A stretch of 64,000 bases of DNA. It comes from an uncultured Chlorobiales bacterium. GTDB lineage: Bacteria > Bacteroidota > Chlorobiia > Chlorobiales > Chlorobiaceae. Location of the stretch: assembly GCA_903929135.1 (NCBI GenBank), contig CAIYTH010000048.1, positions 1 to 64,000 of the forward strand, in the 5' to 3' direction. The translations under genes were made by a program, and so were the position numbers. Positions 47,204 through 56,594 of this stretch are shown piece after piece (positions within the stretch are counted from its first letter, which is position 1; each line of letters opens with the position of its first letter). The notes under the pieces are model-generated. The model was not told the DNA's origin and searched no databases. It saw only the letters and a program-made list of their open reading frames with translations.

Positions 47204-47386
47204 ATGGCAAAGGGAAAAGAAAACAGAATCGTGATCACGCTCGAGTGCACCGAGGCGAAAAAGGAAGGCAAGCCGGTTTCGAGGTATACCACCACCAAGA
47301 ACAAGAAGAACACCACGGATCGTCTTATTCTCAAAAAGTACAATCCGAACCTGAAGAGGCATACCGAGCACAAAGAGATCAAGTGA
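47204..47386 (+). CDS. rpmG: 50S ribosomal protein L33
   Basis: 60 residues, full length. The pattern [35 protein letters not shown] and [16 protein letters not shown] is that of bacterial L33. It has a single cysteine, so it is the zinc-free (C-) form rather than the CxxC/CxxC zinc form. It is followed 56 bp later by a tRNA gene, with which it probably shares a transcript. Confidence 0.97.
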   Translation: MAKGKENRIVITLECTEAKKEGKPVSRYTTTKNKKNTTDRLILKKYNPNLKRHTEHKEIK

Positions 47387-47442
47387 TTAGCATAAAATTC
47401 AAAAAGAGCTTATCTTGCTGACAAGCCCATTTTGACTGTATT

Positions 47443-47527
47443 GCCCGAATGGCGGAACTGGTAGACGCACTCGTTTCAGGGACGAGCGCCGAGAGGTGTA
47501 GGAGTTCGAATCTCCTTTCGGGCACCA
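47443..47527 (+). tRNA. tRNA-Leu, anticodon CAG
   Basis: 85 nt. The acceptor GCCCGAA pairs with TTCGGGC, with discriminator A and an encoded CCA end. The anticodon stem CTCGT/ACGAG encloses the loop TTCAGGG, so the anticodon is CAG (reads CUG). The long variable arm and GGAGTTCGAATCTCC T-arm fit class II tRNA-Leu. Confidence 0.96.
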
Positions 47528-47617
47528 ACTAGCTGCTACAGTGAAATGTACAAGAAGCCGGAACTTGATCAAAACAGCACTATTCTTTGTTCAGATAGCA
47601 GAGTATGCATACAGGGT

Positions 47618-47646
47618 AAGCACCTTCCATGGAGGTGCTTTTTTTT
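47618..47646 (+). terminator. Terminator of the rpmG-tRNA-Leu transcript
   Basis: AAGCACCT and AGGTGCTT form the stem, with a TCCATGG-type loop, followed by TTTTTT. It lies 90 bp after the tRNA. Confidence 0.88.
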
Positions 47647-47678
47647 CTCCTTTTCTTAATATCTAAACCGACGCATTA

Positions 47679-48488
47679 GTGGATCATACAAAAATCAATC
47701 TCATCGTTCGCCTCCAGCATATCGACAATCTGATCGAGAGCATCATGAGCCTGCAGAAAGGGCTCCCGGAGGAGATCGCTGCCCTTGAAGAAGATCTTGC
47801 GTTTACAGCCCGCCAGATCGAGGCAAGGAAAAAAATAGCCGAAGAGCACCAGAAGCTGCGCGAACGTTTGAACGGCGCCATACATGACTGCAAGGAAAAG
47901 ATCAAGTCGTTCAAGGAGAAACAGACCCTTGCCAGGAACAACAAGGAGTATGATGCCCTCTCGAAGCAGATAGAGTACGAGGAAAAAGAGATCGCATCGT
48001 CCGAAATCCAGCTCCAGGACATCTCGCACGCCGAACACCACGCCCAGGAACTCCAGAAGAAGGGTCGTGACCTGATCTCGGAGAACCGTTACGATGAAAT
48101 CTCCGAGGAGATGATGCCGGACGACGTCCTGCACCAGCAACTCGAAGACCTCAGCAAGCAGGCGAACCAGAAAAAGGAAGAGCTCGACAGCATCGTGATC
48201 GAAACGGTCGAAGAGGTTACCCAGCTCAGGAAGACCCTCGGCACGCAGCGGGAGGTAGTCGCCAGGGAGGCGAAGCGCCTGCTCGACAAGTATGACCACC
48301 TCAAGAGCGGTACATTGCAGAACGCCGTCGTCAAGCTCGACCGCCACGCCTGTTCGGGCTGCAACACCAGAGTCCCGACCAACCGCCATACCCTGATTGT
48401 CCAGGGCGGCTTCTATGTCTGCGAATCGTGCGGCCGCATCGTCGTCCACGAGCGCCTGTTCGATGAAGCTGCTGCCGAAAAGGCCTGA
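47679..48488 (+). CDS. Coiled-coil protein with C4-type zinc ribbon
   Basis: 269 residues with a GTG start. Residues 1 to about 200 are a long charged coiled coil (IAALEEDLAFTARQIEARKK, IKSFKEKQTLARNNKEYDAL). The C-terminus is a zinc ribbon: HACSGCNTRVPTN followed by FYVCESCGRIVVHERLF, giving two CxxC pairs. This is the COG1579 type, a predicted nucleic-acid-binding protein of unknown precise function found widely in bacteria. A terminator and rnpB follow. Confidence 0.9.
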   Translation: MDHTKINLIVRLQHIDNLIESIMSLQKGLPEEIAALEEDLAFTARQIEARKKIAEEHQKLRERLNGAIHDCKEKIKSFKEKQTLARNNKEYDALSKQIEYEEKEIASSEIQLQDISHAEHHAQELQKKGRDLISENRYDEISEEMMPDDVLHQQLEDLSKQANQKKEELDSIVIETVEEVTQLRKTLGTQREVVAREAKRLLDKYDHLKSGTLQNAVVKLDRHACSGCNTRVPTNRHTLIVQGGFYVCESCGRIVVHERLFDEAAAEKA

Positions 48489-48507
48489 CCCCCGGTCCCC
48501 GGTAGAG

Positions 48508-48539
48508 CACCTGAACGGAATCATCCGTTCAGGTGTTTT
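48508..48539 (+). terminator. Intrinsic terminator after the zinc-ribbon gene
   Basis: CACCTGAACGGA, loop ATCA, TCCGTTCAGGTG: 12-bp perfect stem followed by TTTTC. It ends 16 bp before the -10 box of rnpB. Confidence 0.88.
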
Positions 48540-48572
48540 CATTTCCTGATTTCCGTATATTCTTCATTCAAT

Positions 48573-49008
48573 TGCTGAAACCGCAAGTGTGCAGTCGCTG
48601 TGTGGCATAGTCCATGCAGAGGAAAGTCCGAACTTCACAGGGCAGGGTGCCGGTCGAGAACCTCTGGTTCAAGCCCGGGGGCAGCGGTGCAAGCCGTCTG
48701 CCACAGAGAGTGCAACAGAAAGCGAACCGCCACGGGAAACCGCGGTAAGGGTGAAAAGGCGGTGTAAGAGACCACCAGACATTCCAGTGATGGGATGTGC
48801 TATGAAAACCTCCCCGAAGCAAGGCCAAATAAGAACGCTCTTCCCCGTCGGGAATAAGAGTTGCCCGCTCAATTCAAAAGGGTATCGCTCTGCTTGCAGA
48901 GCAGTGCCCTCGAGAGAGCTTTCGGGTCGGCCGCATTAGATAAATGGCTGCAGCTTCGCCACTTGCTGGCGATTCACAGAATTCGGCTTACAGCTTCGGT
49001 TTCAGCTT
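48573..49008 (+). ncRNA. rnpB: RNase P RNA
   Basis: The catalytic RNA that trims the 5' ends of tRNAs. Conserved blocks are in order: GAGGAAAGTCC (P4 5' side, about 48619), AGGGTGAAAAGGCGG, GTAAGAGACCACC, GAAGCAAGGCCAAATAAGA, TTAGATAAATGGCTGC, and ACAGAATTCGGCTTAC (P4 3' side). The ends pair as helix P1: GCTGAAACCG at 48574-48583 with CGGTTTCAGC at 48997-49006. This fixes the limits to within a few bases. A TATATT -10 box at 48556-48561 is correctly placed for a start near 48570. A T-rich run follows the 3' end. Confidence 0.95.
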
Positions 49009-49034
49009 TATTTTTTCGGGAATCACACGCCACT

Positions 49035-51743
49035 TCACAACCCCTTCACACTCATCACACCTCTTACCTTCGCCAGCAAAGCCTGGACGGTGAAGGGCTT
49101 CTGGAGGAACGATATTCCTTCGTTGAGTACGCCGTGGCTCGTGATGATGTTCTTGGTGTAACCGGACATGTAAATGACCTTGAGACCGGACACCTGATCT
49201 ATTGCCTTGTCGTAAAGCTCCTTGCCGTTCATGCCCCTCATGACCAGATCGGTCAGCAGCAGGTCAGGAACGCAGCCCTTCCCTGTGAGCAGATCCAGAG
49301 CGTGCTCCCCCCCGGAAGCCTCACAGACTTCATATCCATCCTGCGTCAGTGTCTGTATGACGAAATGCCTGACCATATCGTCATCTTCCACGACCATAAT
49401 AGTGCCGGAGCTTGTTTCGACCGGAATCGCTGCCGTCTGTTGAGGCGCCGACAGAATACCGCCCTCATGCTTCGGGAACCAGATCCGGAAACAGCTTCCG
49501 TGTCCCGGTTCGCTCGTGACCCTGATGAATCCCCCATGCTGCCGGACTATACCGTAGACCGTAGACAAACCGAGACCGGTCCCCTTCCCTTTCGGCTTTG
49601 TCGTGAAAAACGGCTCGAACACATGCGCGAGCGTTTCAGGGTCCATACCGGCTCCTGCATCCTGAACGGAAAGTACGACATACCTGCCTGCCGATATTCC
49701 CTTTGACACCTGATCCTGGCCAACCTCGACGGTCTCATCCGAAGTTTGAATGATCAGCTTCCCTCCCTCCGGCATCGAATCATCTGCATTGATGGCGAGG
49801 TTCATGATGATCTGCTCAAGCTGGCCTGCATCACCCAGCATCGGGAGCACCCCTTGATGGAACCGGCAGCTGATTTCGATGTTCGCGCGTAGCGTACGCC
49901 GCAGGAGATGTTCGAACCCGTTGACAATGGAGTTCAGGTCGAGAGCCCTGAACTCGAGCGACTGGCTGCTGCTGAAAGCCAGCAACTGGCGAACAAGGTC
50001 CCTCGCCTTGAGCGCAGCCTCGTGCATGATGTTGAGGTGCTGCCTGCGTTTGTCGTCCGCCGAAAAGCCGAGCGAAAGCCATTCGGAATAACCGAGAATG
50101 GGGGTCAGGAGATTGTTGAGGTCATGAGCGACTCCGCCTGCGAGCCGACCGATCGACTCGATCTTCTGTGACTGGAAGAGCTGCTTTTCGAGCCCGGCCC
50201 GCTCCAGTTCAGCCTGTTTCCTCGACGTGACGTCACGAACGAACACGAGGGCGCCATGGGCACCGGAATAGATGAAGGGTACGGCAGACACCTCCGCGTC
50301 AAACGTCGTGCCGTCTATACGGATCATCCTCTCCTCGAGCAGCGGCATGGGAAGCAACGCCTTGTTGAGACCTCGTATCCTTTCCGAAACTATCTTCTTG
50401 AAATCCGGGTGAATATAATCGATGACGAGCCGACCGATGAGCTCCCCGGGAGAGGCTGCCCCGAACAAGTCAAGCGCCGCAGGGTTCAGGTACGAGAAAC
50501 AACCTTTGGTCTGGACGAAAATACCCTCGGGCGCCGACTCGACCGCTGACCGGAAACGCTGCTCGCTCTCGAGCAATGCCATCTGTGAATTCTGCCGCTC
50601 GGTGATCTCCTGCATGGTCGCTATACGGTAAACCAGATCGCCTTCCTGATCGGTGATACTCACCACGTCCATCTGTACCGGGACGGTCTTGCCGTTCCTG
50701 CGGATCAACCGCGCCTCATAGCTCACGGATCCGGTACGGTCCGCCTCCCGTATGCGCTCGATGACCATGTCACGGTCTTCAGGGGCATACATGCTTACGA
50801 TCGGAGCACCCTCGATATCGCTGACAGCTTCGCCACGCATCCGTGCGAAAGCTTCGTTGCAGGTAAGGACAGAGTTGGTGAGCGGCAGGCCGATGGCGAT
50901 GCCGTGAGCACAGAACCGGAATGCGTCCGCCCAGAGACGGGTCTCCTTTTCATGCTCGATGCGTGACGTAACGTCCCTTGCCGCAACATAAAGGGTATCT
51001 CCCGCAAAAAGAAACGAGTTCCATTCCAGCCAGTGATCCGAACCGTCCTTTGCGCGGAAGCGAATGACCATATTCATCAACTCGCCGCCAGCGATCTGGC
51101 GCTCCAGCTCCTGCCTCGCAATCTCCCTGTCATCCGGATGGACGAACTCCTCGTACGATACCCGGATCATCTCTTCCGGAGTATAGCCCAGGCACTTCTC
51201 CCAGGCCGCGTTGACCTTGGTCAGAAAACCTTCCGGCGAAGCGATGCAGACCATATCGGGGATAAGGTCGAAAAACCTCTCCAGCTCCCGTTCGGCGCTC
51301 TTTCTGCTGCCGATGTCCCTGAACGAGCAACACACTCCTTCCGGTCGACCTCCAGCGTCGAAAAGGGGTGTTTTAAGCACCTGCATCCAGACCTTCCCGG
51401 ATTCCCCGGTAACTTCGTAGTCGACGACGTCCGAGCATCGGGAGTGCATTACCCGGACATCCCCTGACTGGCATCGTTCGGCTTCATCGGACGGAAACAG
51501 CTCGGCATCGCGCTTGCCGATGATCTCCTCCTCTTTTTTCCCGATGAACCTGCAAAACGCAGGATTCACCATACGAAAAACCGAATCCCTGTCTTTCACC
51601 GCGATCAGGTCTGGCGAAGCATCGAACAGCGCATAGCGTGCAGCCCGCTCCCTGCCGAGCTCTTCCTCGAGGACCCCGGTCCTGGCTCCCGCCGCATCGA
51701 GCTCCTTGCGGAGCTTCTGAAGTTCCTGCTCGAGACTGTTCAT
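49035..51743 (-). CDS. Four-PAS hybrid sensor histidine kinase
   Basis: 902 residues and no membrane segment, so it is a cytoplasmic sensor. A coiled coil (1-35) leads into four PAS domains (about 36-146, 150-263, 270-383 and 395-508), some with PAC ends such as VAARDVTSRIEHEKE and FVRDVTSRKQAELE. The kinase core follows with GRLAGGVAHDLNNLLTPILG (His540), an ATPase domain (NLAINADDSMPEGG, QDAGAGMD, GTGLGLSTVYGIV) and a C-terminal receiver (IMVVEDDDMVRHF, LLLTDLVMRGMNG with the phosphoryl Asp, and SFLQKPF). The ligand is unknown; multi-PAS kinases often sense redox or light. Its gene ends 27 bp from rnpB on the other strand. Confidence 0.92.
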   Translation of the reverse strand: MNSLEQELQKLRKELDAAGARTGVLEEELGRERAARYALFDASPDLIAVKDRDSVFRMVNPAFCRFIGKKEEEIIGKRDAELFPSDEAERCQSGDVRVMHSRCSDVVDYEVTGESGKVWMQVLKTPLFDAGGRPEGVCCSFRDIGSRKSAERELERFFDLIPDMVCIASPEGFLTKVNAAWEKCLGYTPEEMIRVSYEEFVHPDDREIARQELERQIAGGELMNMVIRFRAKDGSDHWLEWNSFLFAGDTLYVAARDVTSRIEHEKETRLWADAFRFCAHGIAIGLPLTNSVLTCNEAFARMRGEAVSDIEGAPIVSMYAPEDRDMVIERIREADRTGSVSYEARLIRRNGKTVPVQMDVVSITDQEGDLVYRIATMQEITERQNSQMALLESEQRFRSAVESAPEGIFVQTKGCFSYLNPAALDLFGAASPGELIGRLVIDYIHPDFKKIVSERIRGLNKALLPMPLLEERMIRIDGTTFDAEVSAVPFIYSGAHGALVFVRDVTSRKQAELERAGLEKQLFQSQKIESIGRLAGGVAHDLNNLLTPILGYSEWLSLGFSADDKRRQHLNIMHEAALKARDLVRQLLAFSSSQSLEFRALDLNSIVNGFEHLLRRTLRANIEISCRFHQGVLPMLGDAGQLEQIIMNLAINADDSMPEGGKLIIQTSDETVEVGQDQVSKGISAGRYVVLSVQDAGAGMDPETLAHVFEPFFTTKPKGKGTGLGLSTVYGIVRQHGGFIRVTSEPGHGSCFRIWFPKHEGGILSAPQQTAAIPVETSSGTIMVVEDDDMVRHFVIQTLTQDGYEVCEASGGEHALDLLTGKGCVPDLLLTDLVMRGMNGKELYDKAIDQVSGLKVIYMSGYTKNIITSHGVLNEGISFLQKPFTVQALLAKVRGVMSVKGL

Positions 51744-51809
51744 CCTCTCATGGCTCTGGTTTGAAGAAGGGAAGCATACCGGGTCCTCTGCGGATATGCA
51801 AAGGCACTT

Positions 51810-52001
51810 CTACACATCCTCGCTGCGGGTTTCGACAGCAATCCCGCCTTCGGGAGATACCTGCACGACAAGCTCCACCGGACGGTTGCACACCTCACAG
51901 TCTTCGATATACTCCTGATGCTCGATGGAACAATCGACAAGCACCTCGAAATTCTGGGCGCAATAGGGACACTGGACAACTACTGTTTGTTCCGTATTCA
52001 T
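51810..52001 (-). CDS. CPXCG-type small cysteine-rich protein
   Basis: 63 residues. VVVQCPYCAQNFEVLVDCSI and YIEDCEVCNRPVEL carry two CxxC knuckles, so it is a small zinc-binding protein of the CPXCG group. Function is unknown. It lies 66 bp upstream of the PAS kinase gene on the same strand and may be co-transcribed. Confidence 0.85.
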   Translation of the reverse strand: MNTEQTVVVQCPYCAQNFEVLVDCSIEHQEYIEDCEVCNRPVELVVQVSPEGGIAVETRSEDV

Positions 52002-52133
52002 GATCCGCCTCCAACCCTGATTTTAGTGTTCAGCAATGCTGTAACTGCAGATCTGTAACAACAGATGTAAAAAACGCTCAATGATTCCCAACAACGGCGA
52101 TGGATGATAGGTTTCTGCATCAGCAACAGAGAT

Positions 52134-53309
52134 TCACGAAAAACGGAGTTTCATCAGGTTTTCACACGCTTCGGCCAGCACATGCTCCTCCTTTGCGAAG
52201 CAGAACCTGACCAGATCCTCCCCTCCGGCGCCATGGTAGAAGGCCGTAGCGGGCACCGACGCGATGCCTGCCGTTCGCAGGATATGCATGGCTTTCTCTT
52301 TCGACGTGTTTCCCGGCAGTTCCGATGCGTCGGCAAGCACGTAGTAGGCCCCCTGGGGCACACAAGGCCGCAGGCCCGCCTCGACGAGGGCACCGCAGAA
52401 CAGATCCCGTTTCGATTCGTACTCCTCCGAGAGGCCGTGATAGTAGGTGTCGTCGAGGGTGAGCAACCCGGCTGCCACGCCCATCTGCAGGGGTGCGGGG
52501 GCACAGACGTACACGAGGTCGTTGAAGTTGCCGATGGCCGCGGCCCATTTCGGGTCGCACATGGCATAACCGATGCGCCAGCCAGTGACGCTGAAGGTTT
52601 TGGAAAGGCCGGAAACGGTCACGGTGCGCTCCTCCATCCCCGCGAGGGTTGCAATGGAGCAGTGCGTAAGGCCATCGAAGACGAAATGCTCGTACATCTC
52701 GTCGGTGAAGACGAAGAGGTCGTGGCGATCTGCGAATGCTGCAATCAGCAGCAGTTCCTCACGTGAAAATACCTTGCCGGAAGGGTTTGCCGGCGTATTG
52801 ATCAGGATGCCCCTCGTCCTCGGGGTGATGGCCGCATCGAGCATCTCCTGCGTGAACGACCAGTCCGGGGACCGGAGCGGGACGAAAGACGGTATGGCCT
52901 CCACGGCACGCAACGTGGCGACGTGATACCCGTAGTACGGTTCGAACACGATCACCTCGTCGCCGGGATTGAGGAGGGCCATGAAGGCGCAGTACATCGC
53001 CCCTGTGGCGCCGGCGCTCACGATGATGCCGTTCTCCGGATCGACCTCCATGCCGGTGAAGCGTCGCTGCTTGACGGCGATCGCTTCACGCAGTTCCCGG
53101 AGCCCGGAATGCGGCGTGTAGGTGTTCCGGCCGCGAAGGATCGCATCGATCGCCCCCTGCACGACCGGGGAGGGCACGGGCGTATCGCAAACCCCCTGTG
53201 AGAGGTTTATGCCTCCCGTCCGGGCGCATTCGGCAGACATTGCACGAATTTCAGACTGCATGACGCAGTCGCAGCGGATACTGAGTGAGAGGTTGGATAC
53301 TGGGTTCAT
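52134..53309 (-). CDS. PLP-dependent class I/II aminotransferase
   Basis: 391 residues, fold type I. Motifs: INLSQGVCDTPVPSPV, GATGAMYCAFMALLNPGDEV, FEPYYGYHV, INTPANPSGKVFS, and the PLP lysine in VSGLSKTFSVTGWRIGYAM. The C-terminal substrate arginine lies in EDLVRFCFAKEEHVLAE. It groups by pattern with aspartate/aromatic-type aminotransferases. The exact substrate cannot be read from sequence. Start ATG at 53309 gives a normal N-terminus. Confidence 0.9.
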   Translation of the reverse strand: MNPVSNLSLSIRCDCVMQSEIRAMSAECARTGGINLSQGVCDTPVPSPVVQGAIDAILRGRNTYTPHSGLRELREAIAVKQRRFTGMEVDPENGIIVSAGATGAMYCAFMALLNPGDEVIVFEPYYGYHVATLRAVEAIPSFVPLRSPDWSFTQEMLDAAITPRTRGILINTPANPSGKVFSREELLLIAAFADRHDLFVFTDEMYEHFVFDGLTHCSIATLAGMEERTVTVSGLSKTFSVTGWRIGYAMCDPKWAAAIGNFNDLVYVCAPAPLQMGVAAGLLTLDDTYYHGLSEEYESKRDLFCGALVEAGLRPCVPQGAYYVLADASELPGNTSKEKAMHILRTAGIASVPATAFYHGAGGEDLVRFCFAKEEHVLAEACENLMKLRFS

Positions 53310-53348
53310 TTGCAGAAGGATGTGGGAAAAAAGGATCCTGTGAGAGGA

Positions 53349-53564
53349 TCACTGGGGCGGTTGACGAAACAGGTCGTGCACGCCCAATACTCCCCCGAAC
53401 AGGGCCACGAACAGCATCATGAACACCATCATGACCCCCCAGACGATCATGAGGGCGGGAATGCTCGCCAGGGCAAGTTTGATAAGAAAAACCACCATGG
53501 AACCGAACGGCATCTTCAGGTCGGTTACCACAACACGCTGTTCCTGTTGTTCATGATCAATCAT
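53349..53564 (-). CDS. Small membrane protein of unknown function
   Basis: 71 residues. After a polar N-terminus (MIDHEQQEQRVVVTDLKMPF) there is one long hydrophobic stretch, probably one or two helices (MVVFLIKLALASIPALMIVW, GVMMVFMMLFVALFGGVLG). It resembles small DUF-type inner-membrane proteins of this phylum but I cannot name a family. It lies 39 bp beyond the aminotransferase start on the same strand. Confidence 0.6.
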   Translation of the reverse strand: MIDHEQQEQRVVVTDLKMPFGSMVVFLIKLALASIPALMIVWGVMMVFMMLFVALFGGVLGVHDLFRQPPQ

Positions 53565-53697
53565 GGCTTCAAATTAAGCTTTACGGGACTTTTCAGGATG
53601 TGAACGCTGCCCCCCGCCATGTGCATGGGGCTGACCAGGTATGTATCAATTTACGAAAGTCAGGGAAAACTCTTTCAGCGTACCGTCGGCGCCCCTG

Positions 53698-54105
53698 CTA
53701 GAGAAGCCCGAGATAATGATCCTCCCTTCGGGTCATCTCCTTACGTTCCTCTTCGGAGAAATCTTCATAACCGGCCAGGTGAAGTGACGAATGGATGGTC
53801 ACCCGCATGAGCTCGTCGTCGAACGTCGTGCCGAACCTGCGTGCGTTTTCCTCGACGACGTCGAGCGAAACGTAAAACTCGCCTTCGATTCCAGGCCCCT
53901 CGCTGTAACTGAAGGTGATCGTGTCGGTCGCATAGTCGTGCTGCAGATACTCGCGGTTGATGCGCCTGATCATGCGGTTGCCGCAATAGACCGCCTCGAT
54001 CGCCAGCACGCTGCACCCCTCTGCTGCAAGCACGGCATGTATGGCTTTTTCGAGGCGTGCTTCATCGAGGGCGCGCCTGGTGGTGTTAGCTATCTGCAGG
54101 GGCAT
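53698..54105 (-). CDS. ybeY: Endoribonuclease YbeY
   Basis: 135 residues from the ATG at 54105, which removes a short implausible N-terminal stretch. YbeY is a zinc enzyme of 16S rRNA maturation and ribosome quality control. The motif reads HSSLHLAGYEDFSEEERKEM, with His105 and His109; the third position is Asp115, where E. coli has His. Asp here is common in Bacteroidetes and Chlorobi homologues as I recall. It overlaps the hflX end by 20 bp on the same strand. Confidence 0.92.
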   Translation of the reverse strand: MPLQIANTTRRALDEARLEKAIHAVLAAEGCSVLAIEAVYCGNRMIRRINREYLQHDYATDTITFSYSEGPGIEGEFYVSLDVVEENARRFGTTFDDELMRVTIHSSLHLAGYEDFSEEERKEMTRREDHYLGLL

Positions 54106-55390
54106 GGCTCGACTTCGACGATGCCTTGAGCAGGGCATCGATCTGTTTGAGGTTGTTGCGGTGGACCCTGATGGTCAGGTGGACCTGCTCTTCGACATGC
54201 TTCTTTTCGATCACTTCGGTGTTGTCGTAAAGATAGCCGATAAGCTTGTAGTTCGAAACATGCGTGCGGACCTTCCTGACCCGGAACTCCCTGGCCACAT
54301 GGTCGCTGATGCTCTCTTTCAGTGCTGAAATATTCAGGCCGCGGATCGCGGAGATGAACACGGCCTCCGGATACCTCGACCGCAGGTCGGTCAGCACCGA
54401 CGTGTCCGCAAGGGAGTCGATCTTGTTGAAGACCTCGATGATGTGGTCGTGCTTCACGCCGATTTCGGACAGGGTCTGGCGCACCACCTGCATCTGCTCT
54501 TCGAACGAAGGGTGGCTGACGTCGATGACATGCAGCAGGAAATCCGCCTGCAGCACCTCGTCGAGGGTCGATTTGAAGCTTTCAACGAGCGTGTGGGGCA
54601 GCTTGCGGATGAACCCGACCGTATCGGAAAGGAGTACCAGCTTGTTGATCTTGAGCTCCAGCCGGCGGGTCTTGGTGTCGAGGGTCGCAAAAAGCCTGTT
54701 TTCTGCATGTGCTCCGGCTTCAGGGCAGAGCGCGTTCATCAGGGTCGACTTGCCGGCGTTGGTGTAGCCGACCAGCGCCACCCTCGGAACCGTCATCCGT
54801 CCCCTGGTCTGTGTATCGTGCTGCAGTGAGACCGCCCGAAGCTTCTTCTTGAGGGCGGCGATCCGGTTGCGCACCAGACGCCGGTCCGTCTCGATCTGGG
54901 TTTCACCGGGTCCCTTGGTGCCGATACCGCCCTTCTGCTTCGAAAGGTGGGTCCATGCGCCGGAGAGTCGCGGCAGCAGGTACTCGAGCTGCGCCAGCTC
55001 GACCTGCATCTTGGCCTGGGAAGACTTGGCCCTTATGGCGAAGATCTGCAGGATCAGGCCTGTCCGGTCGATCACCTTGCATTCGAGGATACGCTCGAGG
55101 TTTCTTGCCTGCACGGGCGTAAGGTCTTCGTCGAAGATCACGATGTCCACCGATTCGTCTTTCACGGTCTCGGCGAGCTCTTCGGCCTTGCCTCGACCGA
55201 TGCAGGTCGCCGGGTCGGGCTGCTTTTTCTCCTGGATGATCGACTGGAGCACGTCGGCGCCGGCCGTATCGGCCAGGAACGCCAGCTCTGCAAGGTACTC
55301 TTCGACAAGGGTACGGGGCACGTCGGGCTGGGAAGAGAGGCCGACGAGTATGGCTTTCTCCCTTCCTGTTGCTGATGAGGATGTCGTCAA
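54086..55390 (-). CDS. hflX: GTPase HflX
   Basis: 434 residues with a TTG start; no ATG lies near it. HflX is a ribosome-associated GTPase that can split stalled ribosomes under stress. The N-terminal domain (about 15-190) contains DIVIFDEDLTPVQARNLERI and GPGETQIETDRRLVRNRI. The G domain has G1 VGYTNAGKST, G3 LSDTVGFIRKLPH and G4 VFNKID. The C-terminal tail HVSNYKLIGYLYDNTEVIEK follows. It lies just upstream of ybeY. Confidence 0.95.
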   Translation of the reverse strand: MTTSSSATGREKAILVGLSSQPDVPRTLVEEYLAELAFLADTAGADVLQSIIQEKKQPDPATCIGRGKAEELAETVKDESVDIVIFDEDLTPVQARNLERILECKVIDRTGLILQIFAIRAKSSQAKMQVELAQLEYLLPRLSGAWTHLSKQKGGIGTKGPGETQIETDRRLVRNRIAALKKKLRAVSLQHDTQTRGRMTVPRVALVGYTNAGKSTLMNALCPEAGAHAENRLFATLDTKTRRLELKINKLVLLSDTVGFIRKLPHTLVESFKSTLDEVLQADFLLHVIDVSHPSFEEQMQVVRQTLSEIGVKHDHIIEVFNKIDSLADTSVLTDLRSRYPEAVFISAIRGLNISALKESISDHVAREFRVRKVRTHVSNYKLIGYLYDNTEVIEKKHVEEQVHLTIRVHRNNLKQIDALLKASSKSSHAPADS

Positions 55391-55637
55391 ATGGGTAATG
55401 CGAAAAGAATTGCTGGCATGGACGGCCGTTGTATGCGGGTGACGGGCCGCCGCCCTTGCTCTTGGTATATTAAGGCCATTATTTTATCTTGCCGTCACGT
55501 TCCTGATAACGTGTTCCGTCCCCTGAAAGTTACATTTTTTTGGTTTTCCTGCATACGGATGACCGCACACCGGAGAGGATTCTCCCGGCATCAGCCAGAG
55601 AACAGGTTCCAGAAGCCCCATACAGCATCGAGAGTTC

Positions 55638-56570
55638 ATGAACTACAGCTATAACGGACAGACCGTATTCCAGGATGCCGGCAAGAAGCTGTCGCTCGCG
55701 AACGCCTACGAGTACTGCCGCCAGATCGCCAAGCACCACGCCAAGACATTTTATCTGGCCACGCTTTTCCTGCCGAAAAAGCAGCAGAACCCCATTTTCG
55801 CCATGTACGCCCTCCTGCGTACGGTCGACGACCTGGTCGATCTTGCCGAGGACAAGCTGACCAACGGCCAGCTCACCCGCGGAGAGATCAACCGGTCGAT
55901 CGAGGATTGGAAGGCGCGGCTCAAGGAGTGCTATGCCGGCCAGCACCGCAACGATCCGATCCTGATGGCCTGGCATGACACCCTGCGTCATTATGTCATC
56001 CCGATCGAACTGCCGCTCGACCTCATCGACGGCGTCGCGATGGACATCGAGTTCACCCCGTTCGAAACGTTCGACGAACTCTACGTCTACTGCTACAAGG
56101 TGGCGTCGGTCGTCGGGCTCATGACCGCCGAGATCTTCGGCTACAGCGACAAAAAGGCGTTGCAGCACGCGATCGACCTGGGCATCGCCATGCAGCTGAC
56201 CAACATCCTCCGCGACATCGGCGAAGACGTCGACCGCGGGAGAATCTACCTGCCGCTCGAGGAGCTCAGGCGCTTCGGCTACAGCCGCGAGGAGTTCATG
56301 TCCAAGACGATGAACAGGAACTTCGTCGACCTCATGAAGTTCCAGATCGAACGGGCCCGTCAATACTACGCATCGTCGGACATAGGCATCCCGATGCTCG
56401 AAAAGAACAGCCGCTTCGCCGTCCTCATCAGCCGCCGCAACTACAGCGACATCCTGAAAGCCATCGAACAGAACGAATACGACGTCTTTACCCGGCGCGC
56501 GTACCGTTCCTTCTACCAGAAAATCAGCACCCTGCCGTCGATCTGGCTGAAATCCGCCATTTCCGACTGA
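55638..56570 (+). CDS. crtB: Phytoene synthase CrtB
   Basis: 310 residues, a trans-isoprenyl diphosphate synthase (head-to-head). It joins two geranylgeranyl diphosphates to phytoene, the first carotenoid step. The two aspartate-rich motifs are DDLVD at residues 64-68 and DIGED in TNILRDIGEDVDRGRIYLP. YCYKVASVVGLMTAEIFGY is a family block. In green sulfur bacteria this feeds chlorobactene or isorenieratene synthesis. It is followed 24 bp later by lysS on the same strand. Confidence 0.92.
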   Translation: MNYSYNGQTVFQDAGKKLSLANAYEYCRQIAKHHAKTFYLATLFLPKKQQNPIFAMYALLRTVDDLVDLAEDKLTNGQLTRGEINRSIEDWKARLKECYAGQHRNDPILMAWHDTLRHYVIPIELPLDLIDGVAMDIEFTPFETFDELYVYCYKVASVVGLMTAEIFGYSDKKALQHAIDLGIAMQLTNILRDIGEDVDRGRIYLPLEELRRFGYSREEFMSKTMNRNFVDLMKFQIERARQYYASSDIGIPMLEKNSRFAVLISRRNYSDILKAIEQNEYDVFTRRAYRSFYQKISTLPSIWLKSAISD

Positions 56571-56594
56571 ATCATTACCCTACAGCGCACCAGC

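Noticed and set aside
55391-55637. A plus-strand frame between hflX and crtB.
   Set aside because: It lies in a promoter-bearing gap, lacks a ribosome-binding site and ends inside crtB in another frame.
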